Source of the DNA: Paracoccus jeotgali
Lineage (GTDB): Bacteria > Pseudomonadota > Alphaproteobacteria > Rhodobacterales > Rhodobacteraceae
Assembly (NCBI RefSeq): GCF_002865605.1
Contig: NZ_CP025583.1
Coordinates: forward strand, 2,947,501-3,011,500
Direction: 5' to 3'
DNA length: 64,000 bases
The notes beneath the pieces were generated by a model. The model made no database searches, was not told the origin of the DNA, and worked only from the letters and a program-made list of their open reading frames with translations. Positions 44,261 to 52,900 of this stretch are shown one piece after another (the first letter of the stretch is position 1; each line of letters starts with the position of its first letter). Made by a program: the position numbers and the translations under genes.

Positions 44261-44940
44261 AGATTCTGATGGTTCTGACCTCGCATGAGGAACTGGGCGA
44301 TACCGGCAAGAAGACCGGCTTCTGGCTCGAGGAATTTGCCGCGCCCTATTACGTCTTCAAGGAGGCGGGCGCGCAGGTGACGCTGGCCTCGCCAAAGGGC
44401 GGGCAGCCCCCGCTTGACCCGACCAGCGATCAGGCGGACGCGCAGACCGACGATACGCGCCGCTTCAAGCAGGATGACGAGGCGCAGGCGCAGCTTGCCT
44501 CGACGCAGAAGCTGTCGCAGGTCAAGGCCGAGGATTTCGACGCGGTGTTCTTTCCCGGCGGCCACGGCCCCTTGTGGGATCTGGCCAATGACCCCGACAG
44601 CCGCCGGCTGATCGAGGGCTTTGCCAGCGCCGACCGTCCGGTGGCGGCGGTGTGCCACGGCCCGGCGGTGTTCCGCGACGCGCAGGGGCCGGACGGGCAG
44701 CCGCTGGTGGCCGGCCGCCGCGTCACCGGCTTCGCCACTTCCGAGGAAGAGGCCGCGGGGCTGACCGATGTCGTGCCCTTCCTGGTTCAGGACATGCTGA
44801 CCGAAAAGGGCGGCCGCTATGAAAAGGGCGAGGACTGGTCCAGCTTCGTTCTGCAGGACGGCAAGCTGATCACCGGCCAGAACCCGGCCTCGTCCGCCGA
44901 GGCGGCCAAGCGCCTGCTGGAGGTTCTGGGGGACGGCTAA
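44257..44940 (+). CDS. DJ-1/PfpI-family protein (HchA-like)
   Basis: A 227-residue class I glutamine-amidotransferase-like protein. The nucleophile elbow AAVCHGPAV gives Cys133-His134, a conserved Glu lies in GFWLEEFAAPY (25 or 26), and FFPGGHGPLWDLAND is characteristic. Members act as glyoxalase III, protein deglycase or chaperone. Coupling to the CurA-like reductase by ATGA overlap suggests a joint role against carbonyl stress. A clear terminator follows 25 bases after the stop. Confidence 0.92.
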   Translation: MKILMVLTSHEELGDTGKKTGFWLEEFAAPYYVFKEAGAQVTLASPKGGQPPLDPTSDQADAQTDDTRRFKQDDEAQAQLASTQKLSQVKAEDFDAVFFPGGHGPLWDLANDPDSRRLIEGFASADRPVAAVCHGPAVFRDAQGPDGQPLVAGRRVTGFATSEEEAAGLTDVVPFLVQDMLTEKGGRYEKGEDWSSFVLQDGKLITGQNPASSAEAAKRLLEVLGDG

Positions 44941-44964
44941 GCGTCCCTGCCCAAGACATGAAGA

Positions 44965-44998
44965 CGCCCGGACGCCTGTTATGACGTCCGGGCGCTTT
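44965..44998 (+). terminator. rho-independent terminator
   Basis: CGCCCGGACG (44965-44974) pairs perfectly with CGTCCGGGCG (44985-44994) around a ten-base loop, followed by CTTTCG. It ends the reductase/DJ-1 unit and may also serve the convergent EF-hand gene. Confidence 0.8.
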
Positions 44999-45036
44999 CG
45001 TATGGCGGGCCGGTGCAGCCCGCTAAAAGGGTGCGC

Positions 45037-45630
45037 CTAGCGGCGCTTGCCCCGGTGATCGGCGGGCGACAGGGCGCCGTCGCCGTCTTGGTCCATCTGC
45101 TGGATCATGTTGCCGAAGCGGGCGTCGAGTTCCTCGGGGCTGATCGAGCCGTCGCCGTCGCGGTCGAGGCTTTGAAACGCGCGGACCATGCGGCTGCGGG
45201 TCATGTCGCGATAGATGGTGTCGAATTCCTCAAGGCTCAGCGCCCCGTCGCCCGACTGATCGGCGGCCTCGACGGTGGCGGCGCGGAAGGTGTCGATCTC
45301 GTCCTGGGTGATCTTCCCGTCGCCATTGGCGTCGATGCGGCTGAACATTTCCTGCATCATCCCGTAATCGCCGCCGCCCTTGCGGCCGCCCTTGTGCTTG
45401 TTGTTCCAGCGGTCGCGCATCCCGGGCTTGCCCGGCCGGGCATCGCCGCGCGGGGTCTGCGCCTGCGGTGCCGGCTGCGCCTCGCCCTGCGCTTGCGGTG
45501 CGGTCTGGGTCTGCGGCGCCGTCTGCGTCTCGGCCGGGGCGGGCGGGGTCTGGGCGGTGGCGATCATCGCGCCGGTTCCGGCCAAGGTCAGGGCCAGAAA
45601 GCCTACGGGCAGCATTTTCGAGAATGTCAT
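45037..45630 (-). CDS. secreted EF-hand calcium-binding protein
   Basis: A 197-residue protein with a signal peptide (about residues 1-27, MLPVGFLALTLAGTGAMIAT), a Pro/Gln/Ala-rich linker and four canonical EF-hand loops: DANGDGKITQDE, DQSGDGALSLEE, DRDGDGSISPEE and DQDGDGALSPAD. It should bind several Ca2+ ions in the periplasm or outside. It is divergent from a response-regulator/sensor-kinase pair with 200 bases between, where paired TGTCGC boxes occur, so it is a likely target of that system. A calcium sensor or buffer in the envelope is the simplest role. Confidence 0.88.
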   Translation of the reverse strand: MTFSKMLPVGFLALTLAGTGAMIATAQTPPAPAETQTAPQTQTAPQAQGEAQPAPQAQTPRGDARPGKPGMRDRWNNKHKGGRKGGGDYGMMQEMFSRIDANGDGKITQDEIDTFRAATVEAADQSGDGALSLEEFDTIYRDMTRSRMVRAFQSLDRDGDGSISPEELDARFGNMIQQMDQDGDGALSPADHRGKRR

Positions 45631-45726
45631 GGTTTCGTCCTTTCAGATGCGAAGTGAAGGCGAGGCCCTCATGCATCCGATATGGACCATGCCGCGCCGG
45701 AATGTGTGTCAGCGGGGCTGCGGTGT

Positions 45727-45771
45727 TGTCGCCATCTGTCGCAGCGCCGCGCTTTGCGACAATTCGCGACA
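45727..45771. promoter_or_regulatory. paired TGTCGC boxes, probable response-regulator site
   Basis: TGTCGC occurs at 45727-45732 and 45737-45742. Its inverse GCGACA occurs at 45756-45761 and 45766-45771. Each pair has the 10-bp period expected for tandem OmpR/PhoB-type binding, and the two pairs are mirror images about a centre near 45749. The site lies between the divergent EF-hand gene and the response-regulator gene. Confidence 0.65.
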
Positions 45772-45830
45772 AAGCCCTGCCCAAAGCCGCCCTGAAGCGG
45801 CTATGAAGGCGGCAGGACAAAGGTTTCGCC

Positions 45831-46544
45831 ATGGACAATACCGCCCCGCAGATCCTGATCGTGGACGATGCCCGCGACATCCGCGAGCCGCTGGCGCAAT
45901 ATCTGCGCAAGCAGGGGTTCCGCACCCAACTGGCCGCCAATGCCGCCGAGGCCCGCAAGATCGTCGAGGATTCGGTGCTGGCGCTGGTGGTGCTGGACGT
46001 GATGATGCCGGGCGAGGACGGGCTGAGCCTGTGCCGCTGGCTGGTCGCCCAAGGCGGGCCGCCGGTGATCCTGCTGACCGCCATGGCCGAGGAAACGGAC
46101 CGCATCGTGGGCCTGGAACTGGGCGCGGATGATTACGTCGTGAAACCCTTCAACCCCCGCGAATTGCTGGCGCGCATCCGCGCCGTGCTGCGCCGCGCGC
46201 CGCCGCCGCCCATGCGCGTCGCGTCGGATTGCCGCCGCTTTGGCGGCTGGCACCACGATCCGGCGACGCAGGAATTGACGCACGCGGATGGCCGCCACGT
46301 CACCCTGACCAGTGGCGAGGGCAAGCTGCTGGCGGTGTTTCTGGACCATCCCCACATCGTGCTGGGCCGCGACCGGTTGTTGGACCTGACAGCGGGACGG
46401 GACGCGAAAGCCTATGACCGCGCCATCGACAACACCGTCAGCCGCCTGCGCCGCAAGATCGAGGACGACCCCAGCGCGCCCCGGCTGATCGTCACCGAAT
46501 GGGGCGGCGGCTATCGCCTCGCCGTCGATGTCGTGCCGGAATGA
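45831..46544 (+). CDS. OmpR-family response regulator
   Basis: A 237-residue two-domain regulator. The receiver domain (1-120) has the acidic pair in ILIVDDARD, the phospho-acceptor Asp56 (LVVLDVMMPGEDG), Thr83 and Lys105 (ADDYVVKPF). The C-terminal winged helix (about 135-235) has HVTLTSGEGKLLAVFLDHPH and the recognition part AIDNTVSRLRRKIEDDPSAP. The stop overlaps the kinase start. It should act on the boxes upstream and, through them, on the EF-hand gene. Confidence 0.94.
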   Translation: MDNTAPQILIVDDARDIREPLAQYLRKQGFRTQLAANAAEARKIVEDSVLALVVLDVMMPGEDGLSLCRWLVAQGGPPVILLTAMAEETDRIVGLELGADDYVVKPFNPRELLARIRAVLRRAPPPPMRVASDCRRFGGWHHDPATQELTHADGRHVTLTSGEGKLLAVFLDHPHIVLGRDRLLDLTAGRDAKAYDRAIDNTVSRLRRKIEDDPSAPRLIVTEWGGGYRLAVDVVPE

Positions 46545-47875
46545 GGGCGCTTGGCCGCCTGCTGCCCGATGGCCTCGCCGGGCGCTTTGCGCTGGTGCTG
46601 GCGGCGGCGCTGATCGCCGCCAATCTCGCCGCGCTCAGCCTGTTCGCGGTGCAGCGCGCCAGCCTCGACCGGGCGGCGCTGATCGACCGCGAGCTTGAGC
46701 GGATCGTCTCGCTGGTGCCGCTGATCGAGGCCGCACCGCCCGAGCAGCAGGCGCTGATGGCGCGCCGGGCCTCGACGCGGATGTCGCGGCTGTCGGTGGA
46801 CCCGAACCCGGCGGTGCGCGGCGATGCGGGGGCCGGGCGCACGGACGCGCTGCTGCGCGATCTGGCGACGGCGCTGCCGGGGCGAGAGCTGCGAGCAGCG
46901 GTGTCGCGTCACGGCGCCTCCCATCGCGGCGCGCGGGTGTCCATCGCCATCGCGCTGCAATCGGGCGCGGGTCCCAACGGTGTCTGGCTGAACGCCACCT
47001 CGCGCGGCGAGGCGCCGCCCCGGCCGGCCTTCGACGTCCGCGTTTCGCTGCTGGTGCTGGCGCTGTCGCTGCTGTTCGTGCTGGCCGTCGGGCTGGTCTT
47101 CGTGCGCCGTCTGACCCGCCCGCTGGCCGATCTGGCCCGCGCCGCCCGCGCTGCCGGTCGGGGCGACCGCAGCGCCCGCGTGGACGAGCGCGGCGCGCGT
47201 GAACTGCGCGAGGCGGCGGCGGCCTTCAACGACATGCAGGCGCAGATCGCCCGCTTCGACGCCGAGCGGATGCGGACCATGGCGGCCCTGGGCCACGACC
47301 TGCGCACGCCCATCACCAGCCTGCGCATCCGCGCCGAGCTGCTGGACGAGGCCGAGGCCGCCCCGATGATCCGCACGCTGGAGGAAATGACCGTCATGGC
47401 CGAGGGGCTGGTGGCCTGTGCCCGTGGCGCAGGCGAGCCCGAGGACGCCCGCCCGGTCGATCTCGCGCCGCTGCTGCGCCGCCTGTGCGAGGACCGCGGG
47501 GCAGAGCTGACGGTCGAGCGCCCCGCCCAGGTGATCGCCCGCCCGGTCGCCCTTGGCCGCGCCCTCGGCAACCTTGTCGACAACGCGATCCGCTATGGCG
47601 GGGAGGCGCAAGTGACGCTGGCAACAGGTGCGTCCGAGGCCCGCATCCTGATCGCCGACCGCGGCCCCGGCATCGCACCGGAACGGCTGGACAGCGTGTT
47701 CGAACCCTTCGTGCGCGGCGAGGACAGCCGCAGCATGGACACCGGCGGCACCGGTCTGGGCCTGTCCATCGCCCGCACCATCGTGACCTCCCATGGCGGC
47801 ACCATCACACTTACCAACCGCAAGGGCGGCGGCCTGCTGGCGACGGTCGGGCTGCCGCTGGCGCCGGCTGGCTAG
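46541..47875 (+). CDS. HAMP-domain sensor histidine kinase
   Basis: A 444-residue membrane kinase: helix one at about residues 14-36, a periplasmic sensor of about 130 residues, helix two at 168-188 (SLLVLALSLLFVLAVGLVFV), HAMP at 189-240, then HisKA with phospho-accepting His252 (LGHDLRTPITSL). HATPase follows (NLVDNAIRYGG, DRGPGIAPERL, TGGTGLGLSIARTIV). I start at ATG 46541, coupled to the regulator stop. An upstream frame extension runs into the regulator gene. The periplasmic domain has no metal-binding motif I can name, so sensing of calcium or an envelope signal is inferred from the neighbour. Confidence 0.93.
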   Translation: MRALGRLLPDGLAGRFALVLAAALIAANLAALSLFAVQRASLDRAALIDRELERIVSLVPLIEAAPPEQQALMARRASTRMSRLSVDPNPAVRGDAGAGRTDALLRDLATALPGRELRAAVSRHGASHRGARVSIAIALQSGAGPNGVWLNATSRGEAPPRPAFDVRVSLLVLALSLLFVLAVGLVFVRRLTRPLADLARAARAAGRGDRSARVDERGARELREAAAAFNDMQAQIARFDAERMRTMAALGHDLRTPITSLRIRAELLDEAEAAPMIRTLEEMTVMAEGLVACARGAGEPEDARPVDLAPLLRRLCEDRGAELTVERPAQVIARPVALGRALGNLVDNAIRYGGEAQVTLATGASEARILIADRGPGIAPERLDSVFEPFVRGEDSRSMDTGGTGLGLSIARTIVTSHGGTITLTNRKGGGLLATVGLPLAPAG

Positions 47876-48279
47876 GGGCGCGGCCAGAAGAAAGTTCTTG
47901 TCGAGGTGACGGATCTCGTGGCGACTGACAGGTCGCTGCGGGCACTGTCTAGAAGCCCGAACGGGCGCGGGATCTCGGGCAGCTTTGCCGGCTATGGCGT
48001 GTATGAGAGCTTCAACAGGGCCGTCATGCTGTATGCCGCAGGCGGCGACGACCATACCTGCCGGCGACGGCCGCAGTATGCCGGGGGACGGTCGCTCGCA
48101 GGCGCTGCTGAAAGCAGCAGAGGCAAGCTGACCCGACCGAGGCGTGCCAAACTTCCGCCGGCCGCGCTATGGCGGGTCGACCTGACCGGACAGCGTCATC
48201 GGGTCAATCGGGTTCTGGCGGGGCGGCAACCAATCGCAAACGCCCCGGCTCGGCCGACAAAGTCTCTTTCCGCCGCCCG
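47876..48279. other. intergenic stretch, no gene recognised
   Basis: About 400 bases separate the convergent kinase gene and the glycan-locus gene. The plus-strand open frame that crosses the region continues antisense to the next gene and shows no family resemblance. I see no RNA gene and no convincing terminator. GC-rich short repeats around 48030-48090 (GCCGCAGGCGGCGAC and similar) could form weak hairpins. Confidence 0.5.
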
Positions 48280-49602
48280 CTACTCTGCGGGGCGGCGTGA
48301 AATTGCCGCTTTCAGGCCGCGCATCGGCCGCGTCACGCGCCAGGAGGTGCTGGCGAAGATCTCGCGGAGTGTGTCCTCATGCAGGGCCTGCATCGCCACC
48401 AGCTGGCCCTGCAACTCTGCCAGCGCGGCCTCTTGGGTCTCGCGAAGCTGGGCGAGCTGGGCCTTGTGCGCCCGGTCCTGCTCGGCGTTCTTCCTGGTCA
48501 GCCGCTCGACCTCGTCACGCAGCCGCGCGGCCTCGTCCGCTGTCTCTTTCTGCCGCAGCTTGTGCTCGCGCATCAGAACGGCGATGTCCTCGATCCGGGT
48601 GGCGTGGGCCTCTTCCAACTGCGCGTTCTGCCGGCGCAGTTCGTCAATCTGCGCGTTCGCGGCCTCTGCCTGTCGCTTGGCCGCGTCCAGCTCTGCCGAC
48701 AGCTCGTCGGCGCGCTCACCGGCTTGGGCGGCGCTGGTGGCCTTTGCGGCCGCACCCGCATCCTTCAGCGTCTGGGCCGAGGACCGAAGCGCGTTGTTCT
48801 GAGCCTGAAGCTCGCGCAGGCGACAGGCGTCCTCGACCCCCTTGCCGAGCGTCTTGAAGACCTGACGCGCGGTCAGCCGGATCGGCGAGGTCTCTCCAGC
48901 GTCAACCAGATGGCGCAGCCGCTCGGGCTGGACCTCGCCCAGCAGGGTGACGTCGATCATCTCGCCCGCAGGCGAGAACGGGCCTGCCGCCAGAACCGAT
49001 GCAGCGCCCTCGATCAGGCGGTTGCGCAGGTCGGGATGGCCAAGCACGCGGGCGGCGTCGATGGTCAGGACGACGGCCTTGTTGGACAGTTGCGACAGCC
49101 AATGGTCGCTGATGCTTTGGCATTGGTCGCGGTCGAGCGGGGCGTTCAGGATCAGCAGATCGGCCCCGCGGACAAGACCCGCGCCGTCCGAGGGCCAGCC
49201 GCCGTGGATCAGGGTCGAAAAGGCGGAATATTCTGCCTGATGCTGGCGGCGCAGCTGTTCCGGCCAGTCGCAGCCGTCCAGATCCACGCCCACGCATAGC
49301 GACTGCCCGCCCAGACGCTCGACCGCCTGACACAGCGCCATGTGAATCAAGCCGTCGCCCAGACCCAGCTGGACGATCTTGCGCGGTCGCGTGGTCTCGA
49401 TCAGCCAGAACAGGAACGGGATGTTGCCAAGCAGCGGCGAGTCGACCGGATGCCGCAGCGGCCAGAACACAGCCGGGCTGCCCGACGCGCCCATCGGACT
49501 GCCGATGACGATGCCAGAGGGATCGCCGACAGCCGTCGTGCCCCTGGCCTGAGGGTCGATGGTTTCGATCGCGACGCCGCGCCTGCTCGTGTCAGCTTTC
49601 AT
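48280..49602 (-). CDS. methyltransferase-like domain with long coiled coil
   Basis: A 440-residue protein of the glycan locus. The N-terminal half (about 50-230) has a Rossmann-like opening RKIVQLGLGDGLIHMALCQA with a later acidic strand CVGVDLDGCDW, suggestive of a class I SAM-dependent methyltransferase fold but without all its motifs. Residues about 265-410 are Ala/Glu/Gln/Arg-rich heptads predicted to form a long coiled coil. The tail (STSWRVTRPMRGLKAAI) matches C-termini seen in bacterial glycosyltransferases. I start at ATG 49602, preceded by AAGGAT. A longer frame from 49794 lacks a ribosome site. The function is unknown, and scaffolding of glycan enzymes is conceivable. Confidence 0.65.
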   Translation of the reverse strand: MKADTSRRGVAIETIDPQARGTTAVGDPSGIVIGSPMGASGSPAVFWPLRHPVDSPLLGNIPFLFWLIETTRPRKIVQLGLGDGLIHMALCQAVERLGGQSLCVGVDLDGCDWPEQLRRQHQAEYSAFSTLIHGGWPSDGAGLVRGADLLILNAPLDRDQCQSISDHWLSQLSNKAVVLTIDAARVLGHPDLRNRLIEGAASVLAAGPFSPAGEMIDVTLLGEVQPERLRHLVDAGETSPIRLTARQVFKTLGKGVEDACRLRELQAQNNALRSSAQTLKDAGAAAKATSAAQAGERADELSAELDAAKRQAEAANAQIDELRRQNAQLEEAHATRIEDIAVLMREHKLRQKETADEAARLRDEVERLTRKNAEQDRAHKAQLAQLRETQEAALAELQGQLVAMQALHEDTLREIFASTSWRVTRPMRGLKAAISRRPAE

Positions 49603-49696
49603 CTGCCAATATCCTTGTTCTCGCAAAATCCTGAACGGTCCGATCACCGACTGGTCTTGCCGCAGATCCACGTGACCGGCGGCAAGACCGTCAGGA

Positions 49697-51610
49697 TCAG
49701 ACCACCCAGTCCTGAAAATCGTCCCTGCGTCCCACCGCCCGTCCGGTCCGTTCAAAAAGATCGGATTCCGCGCGCCAGGTGTGATGACGGACATCCGCTG
49801 CCCGGTACTGGATAAAGTTGAAGTGGTCGGCCGAATAGATCTTGCCGCCCGCTGCCAGCGTCCGCTTCAGCACGTCCGTGTCTTCACCCTGACTGCGATC
49901 CGCGAAGGGGATCTTTTGCAGCCAGCTCTTCCGGGCGACAAAGGTGGCCCCTGCAACATAGGGCGAGCCGAGACGGTGTTCGTTCCCCGGATTGCGAAGC
50001 ACCAGCCTGTCCGACCCTTCGAGCCAGACCGGAAAGCTCCACTTTCCGGCAAGATCCGCGCCGGAAAAATCGAAGGTCAGGATCATGTCCTGAAGGTAGT
50101 TCGGGAAATACCAGTCGTCATCGTCGAATTTGTCGATGAACTCACCCTTTGCCTCGGCAATCGCGGCGTTCAGCTTGGTCCCCAGGCTGACCGTCCCCGG
50201 GAAGCGCAGCACCCGCACGCGCTGGATGTTCGACACCTGCTTGAGCCGGTTTTCCAGCTCGGCGATCCGCTCTTGGGGCCAGGAGTCATGGAAGGCAAAG
50301 ATGACCTCGATCCGCGGATAGGTCTGCTGCGAGATATTCTTGACGATGCGTTCGAAGAACTGCGAACGCTTGGTCGACAGCACGATGGTCGCCAAGGGCT
50401 GCGTCTCGGCGCTGTCCTGATCGAAGACGACCTTGCGGACCAAATTGCCGCGGTTGGCATATTGGTGCTTCAGCGCGACCTCTCGGATGCCTTTCTGGCT
50501 GGTCTTCCACCAGTGCCGGTCATCGTTCAGCAGGCGATCCACCGCATCGCAGGCCTGCCGCGCGGTCGAGGCGGTCGGAACGATGCCGTCGAAATGCGCC
50601 TCGATGGCGCGGGACGGCGACGAGACGACGGGGGTGCCGCTGGCCAGAAGCTCATAGACCCGCCGCGACATCATGGTCGGCGATGTCACGATGGTATTGA
50701 CGTTCAGGAACACCTTGAAGCGCCGATACAGCTGGGTCATCTGCCGGAAATCGACCGCCGGCCGGACAAAGGGTCGGAACCTTTCGGGGAAGTGATAGCG
50801 GGGATTGTCGTGCACCGACATCCGGTCGAAGATGGCGCCCTTGAACTCGACAATCGGCTCGAGCATGTAGCCCATCTGCCGCTTTCGCTCGTCATGGCCT
50901 TCGGAATAATAGGACCCGGCAAAGCACAGATCCTCGGTCTGTTCCCTGACCCGGTTGACGGGGTTGGTCAGCGCCATGTTCGCGGCAAAGGGCATCGCGG
51001 TGACGCTGAGCGCGTCGGTGTTCTGGCGATAGCCGTCGATCATGTCTTCGTCGGTGGTGAAGATATGGTCCGCGAACTTCATGATCGGCATGAACTTGTC
51101 AAAGTGCAGCGGATCTTCCTTGTTGATCATCACGATCGGCTTGTTCGACGACTCGCGCAGCTCTTCCAGCATTTCCAGCAGGGCACGGGCATTGGCGTGT
51201 TTCAGCCCCGGCGACGTCATGGCATAAATCCAGGCGCCGTCATTGCCCTGCCAGGTGCTTTCCATCAGGATGAAATCGTGATCCTCGGCACGGATCTGCG
51301 CGGGCCAGCCGGTCCGGTCGAGCGGCACGCCCTGAAACTCTGACGACCAGTTCGCCGCGCTGATCGGATCGAGCAGCGTCAGGCAACGCAGCCGGTCGCC
51401 CGCGCTGATGCGGCGTCCGTTCCATTCAGGGGAGTGCTGCGCCGTTCCGGGCGCGCGCCGCAGCTTTTGCAGCTTGCGCAGTGTCGGCAGGTCATGCCGG
51501 CCCGGTCCTATCTGTTCCAACAGCGCCAGGACCGAGCGCTCGCGCCCGGCGTCCTGAAGGGTCAATGCGGCCTCTGACAACAAAGAGGCGCGAAGTGCAG
51601 GTTCGATCAT
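49697..51610 (-). CDS. bifunctional glycosyltransferase (CgeB-like plus GT2 domain)
   Basis: A 637-residue protein. Residues about 60-385 resemble CgeB/GT-B-type glycosyltransferases (ADHIFTTDEDMIDGYRQNTD, then SRRVYELLASGTPVVSSPSR). Residues about 405-637 form a GT-A (family 2) domain that starts PLATIVLSTKRSQFFERIVK and holds the metal-binding aspartates in GEFIDKFDDDDWYFPNYLQD. Two domains in one chain suggest addition of two sugars or of an alternating unit. It follows wecC by nine bases in the same direction. Acceptor and donor cannot be read from sequence. Confidence 0.87.
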   Translation of the reverse strand: MIEPALRASLLSEAALTLQDAGRERSVLALLEQIGPGRHDLPTLRKLQKLRRAPGTAQHSPEWNGRRISAGDRLRCLTLLDPISAANWSSEFQGVPLDRTGWPAQIRAEDHDFILMESTWQGNDGAWIYAMTSPGLKHANARALLEMLEELRESSNKPIVMINKEDPLHFDKFMPIMKFADHIFTTDEDMIDGYRQNTDALSVTAMPFAANMALTNPVNRVREQTEDLCFAGSYYSEGHDERKRQMGYMLEPIVEFKGAIFDRMSVHDNPRYHFPERFRPFVRPAVDFRQMTQLYRRFKVFLNVNTIVTSPTMMSRRVYELLASGTPVVSSPSRAIEAHFDGIVPTASTARQACDAVDRLLNDDRHWWKTSQKGIREVALKHQYANRGNLVRKVVFDQDSAETQPLATIVLSTKRSQFFERIVKNISQQTYPRIEVIFAFHDSWPQERIAELENRLKQVSNIQRVRVLRFPGTVSLGTKLNAAIAEAKGEFIDKFDDDDWYFPNYLQDMILTFDFSGADLAGKWSFPVWLEGSDRLVLRNPGNEHRLGSPYVAGATFVARKSWLQKIPFADRSQGEDTDVLKRTLAAGGKIYSADHFNFIQYRAADVRHHTWRAESDLFERTGRAVGRRDDFQDWVV

Positions 51611-51619
51611 GTCTCGCTC

Positions 51620-52900
51620 TCAGTTCGGCAGTCCGGCCCAGACCCCACGGGTATCGATCAGGCGCAACCCCGGGCGCGACGGGGGCGGCATGGACCGGAA
51701 GTCGTCATGGTCGACCAGCAGCAGGACGATGTCGCAATCGGCGACCGCGTCGCGCGGGCGGCAGAGTTGCGCCTTGCCGTCCAGCCCGGGCGGCAGCGCA
51801 TCGATATAGGGTTCGACCACATCCACCTGGCCCGGATACAGCGTCGCCAGCCGGGTCGCGATATCCAGTGCCGGGCTTTCGCGCAGATCGTCGATATTCG
51901 GCTTGAAGGCCAGCCCGAGGCAGGCGATCCGCGGCGTCTTGCCGGTCTCGGCCGTGCATTCGGCGACCGCCTGATGGGTCTTGGCCAGCACCCAGTCGGG
52001 CTTGTGGTCGTTGATCTCGCGCGCCGTGCGGATGATCCGGGCCTCGTCCGGGGTCTGCGAGACGATGAACCAGGGATCGACGGCGATGCAATGGCCGCCG
52101 ACACCGGGACCGGGCTGCAGGATATTCACCCGCGGATGGTGGTTGGCCAGCCGGATCAGTTCCCAGACATTGATGCCCTGCTTGTCGCAGATCAGCGACA
52201 GCTCGTTGGCAAAGGCGATGTTGACGTCGCGAAAGCTGTTCTCGGTCAGCTTCGCCATTTCGGCGGTGCGGCAATCGGTTTCGATGCAGTTGCCCTCGAT
52301 CGCCAGCTTGTACAGCTTGCGTGCCCGCGTCGAGCAGGCCTCGGTCATGCCGCCGATGATGCGGTCATTGCTGACCAGCTCCGTCAGCGCGTGACCGGGC
52401 AGAATGCGCTCGGGGCAATGGGCGATGCGGATGTCCGAGCCTTCGCCATGGGTCTGCGGGAAGCTGAGATCCGGACGCGCTTCTGCCAGCCAGCCGGCCA
52501 TCTGTTCGGTCGCGCCGACGGGGCTGGTCGATTCCAGAATGACCAGATCGCCTCTCTTCAGGACCGGCGCGATGGAACGCGCCGCGGCCTCGACACAGGA
52601 CAGATCGGGGATGCGTTCGTCAGAGTCCTGCCGGAACGGCGTCGGCACCGCGATCAGGAAGGCATCCGCAGCTTCGGGCCGGGTGGTCGCGCGCAGATGC
52701 CCGGCGCTGACGGTGCGGCGCAGCGCATCCTCGAGCCCCGGTTCGACAATGTGGGTGCGGCCTTCGTTGATGGTTTCGACAGCCTTCTGGTTCACATCCA
52801 GCCCAATGACATTGACGCCGCGCAGGGCAAAGACCACCGCCGTCGGCAGGCCGATATAGCCCAGACCGACCATGCAGATATTGTTGAAAGGTGCCGTCAT
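51620..52900 (-). CDS. wecC: UDP-N-acetyl-D-mannosamine dehydrogenase
   Basis: A 426-residue nucleotide-sugar dehydrogenase that oxidises UDP-ManNAc to UDP-ManNAcA with two NAD+. The NAD loop is [20 protein letters not shown] at the N-terminus, PTPF and [10 protein letters not shown] follow, and the catalytic Cys271 sits in [15 protein letters not shown]. The pattern fits WecC better than UDP-glucose dehydrogenase. The start overlaps the preceding WecB-like C-terminal half (ATGA), the normal wecB-wecC order. Because that wecB is only half a gene, the substrate must come from another epimerase or the step is lost. Confidence 0.92.
   Translation of the reverse strand: MTAPFNNICMVGLGYIGLPTAVVFALRGVNVIGLDVNQKAVETINEGRTHIVEPGLEDALRRTVSAGHLRATTRPEAADAFLIAVPTPFRQDSDERIPDLSCVEAAARSIAPVLKRGDLVILESTSPVGATEQMAGWLAEARPDLSFPQTHGEGSDIRIAHCPERILPGHALTELVSNDRIIGGMTEACSTRARKLYKLAIEGNCIETDCRTAEMAKLTENSFRDVNIAFANELSLICDKQGINVWELIRLANHHPRVNILQPGPGVGGHCIAVDPWFIVSQTPDEARIIRTAREINDHKPDWVLAKTHQAVAECTAETGKTPRIACLGLAFKPNIDDLRESPALDIATRLATLYPGQVDVVEPYIDALPPGLDGKAQLCRPRDAVADCDIVLLLVDHDDFRSMPPPSRPGLRLIDTRGVWAGLPN

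Noticed and set aside
47906..48802. Plus-strand frame of about 300 codons after the sensor kinase
   Set aside because: Its second half is antisense to the coiled-coil gene and its first half shows no family pattern or ribosome site.
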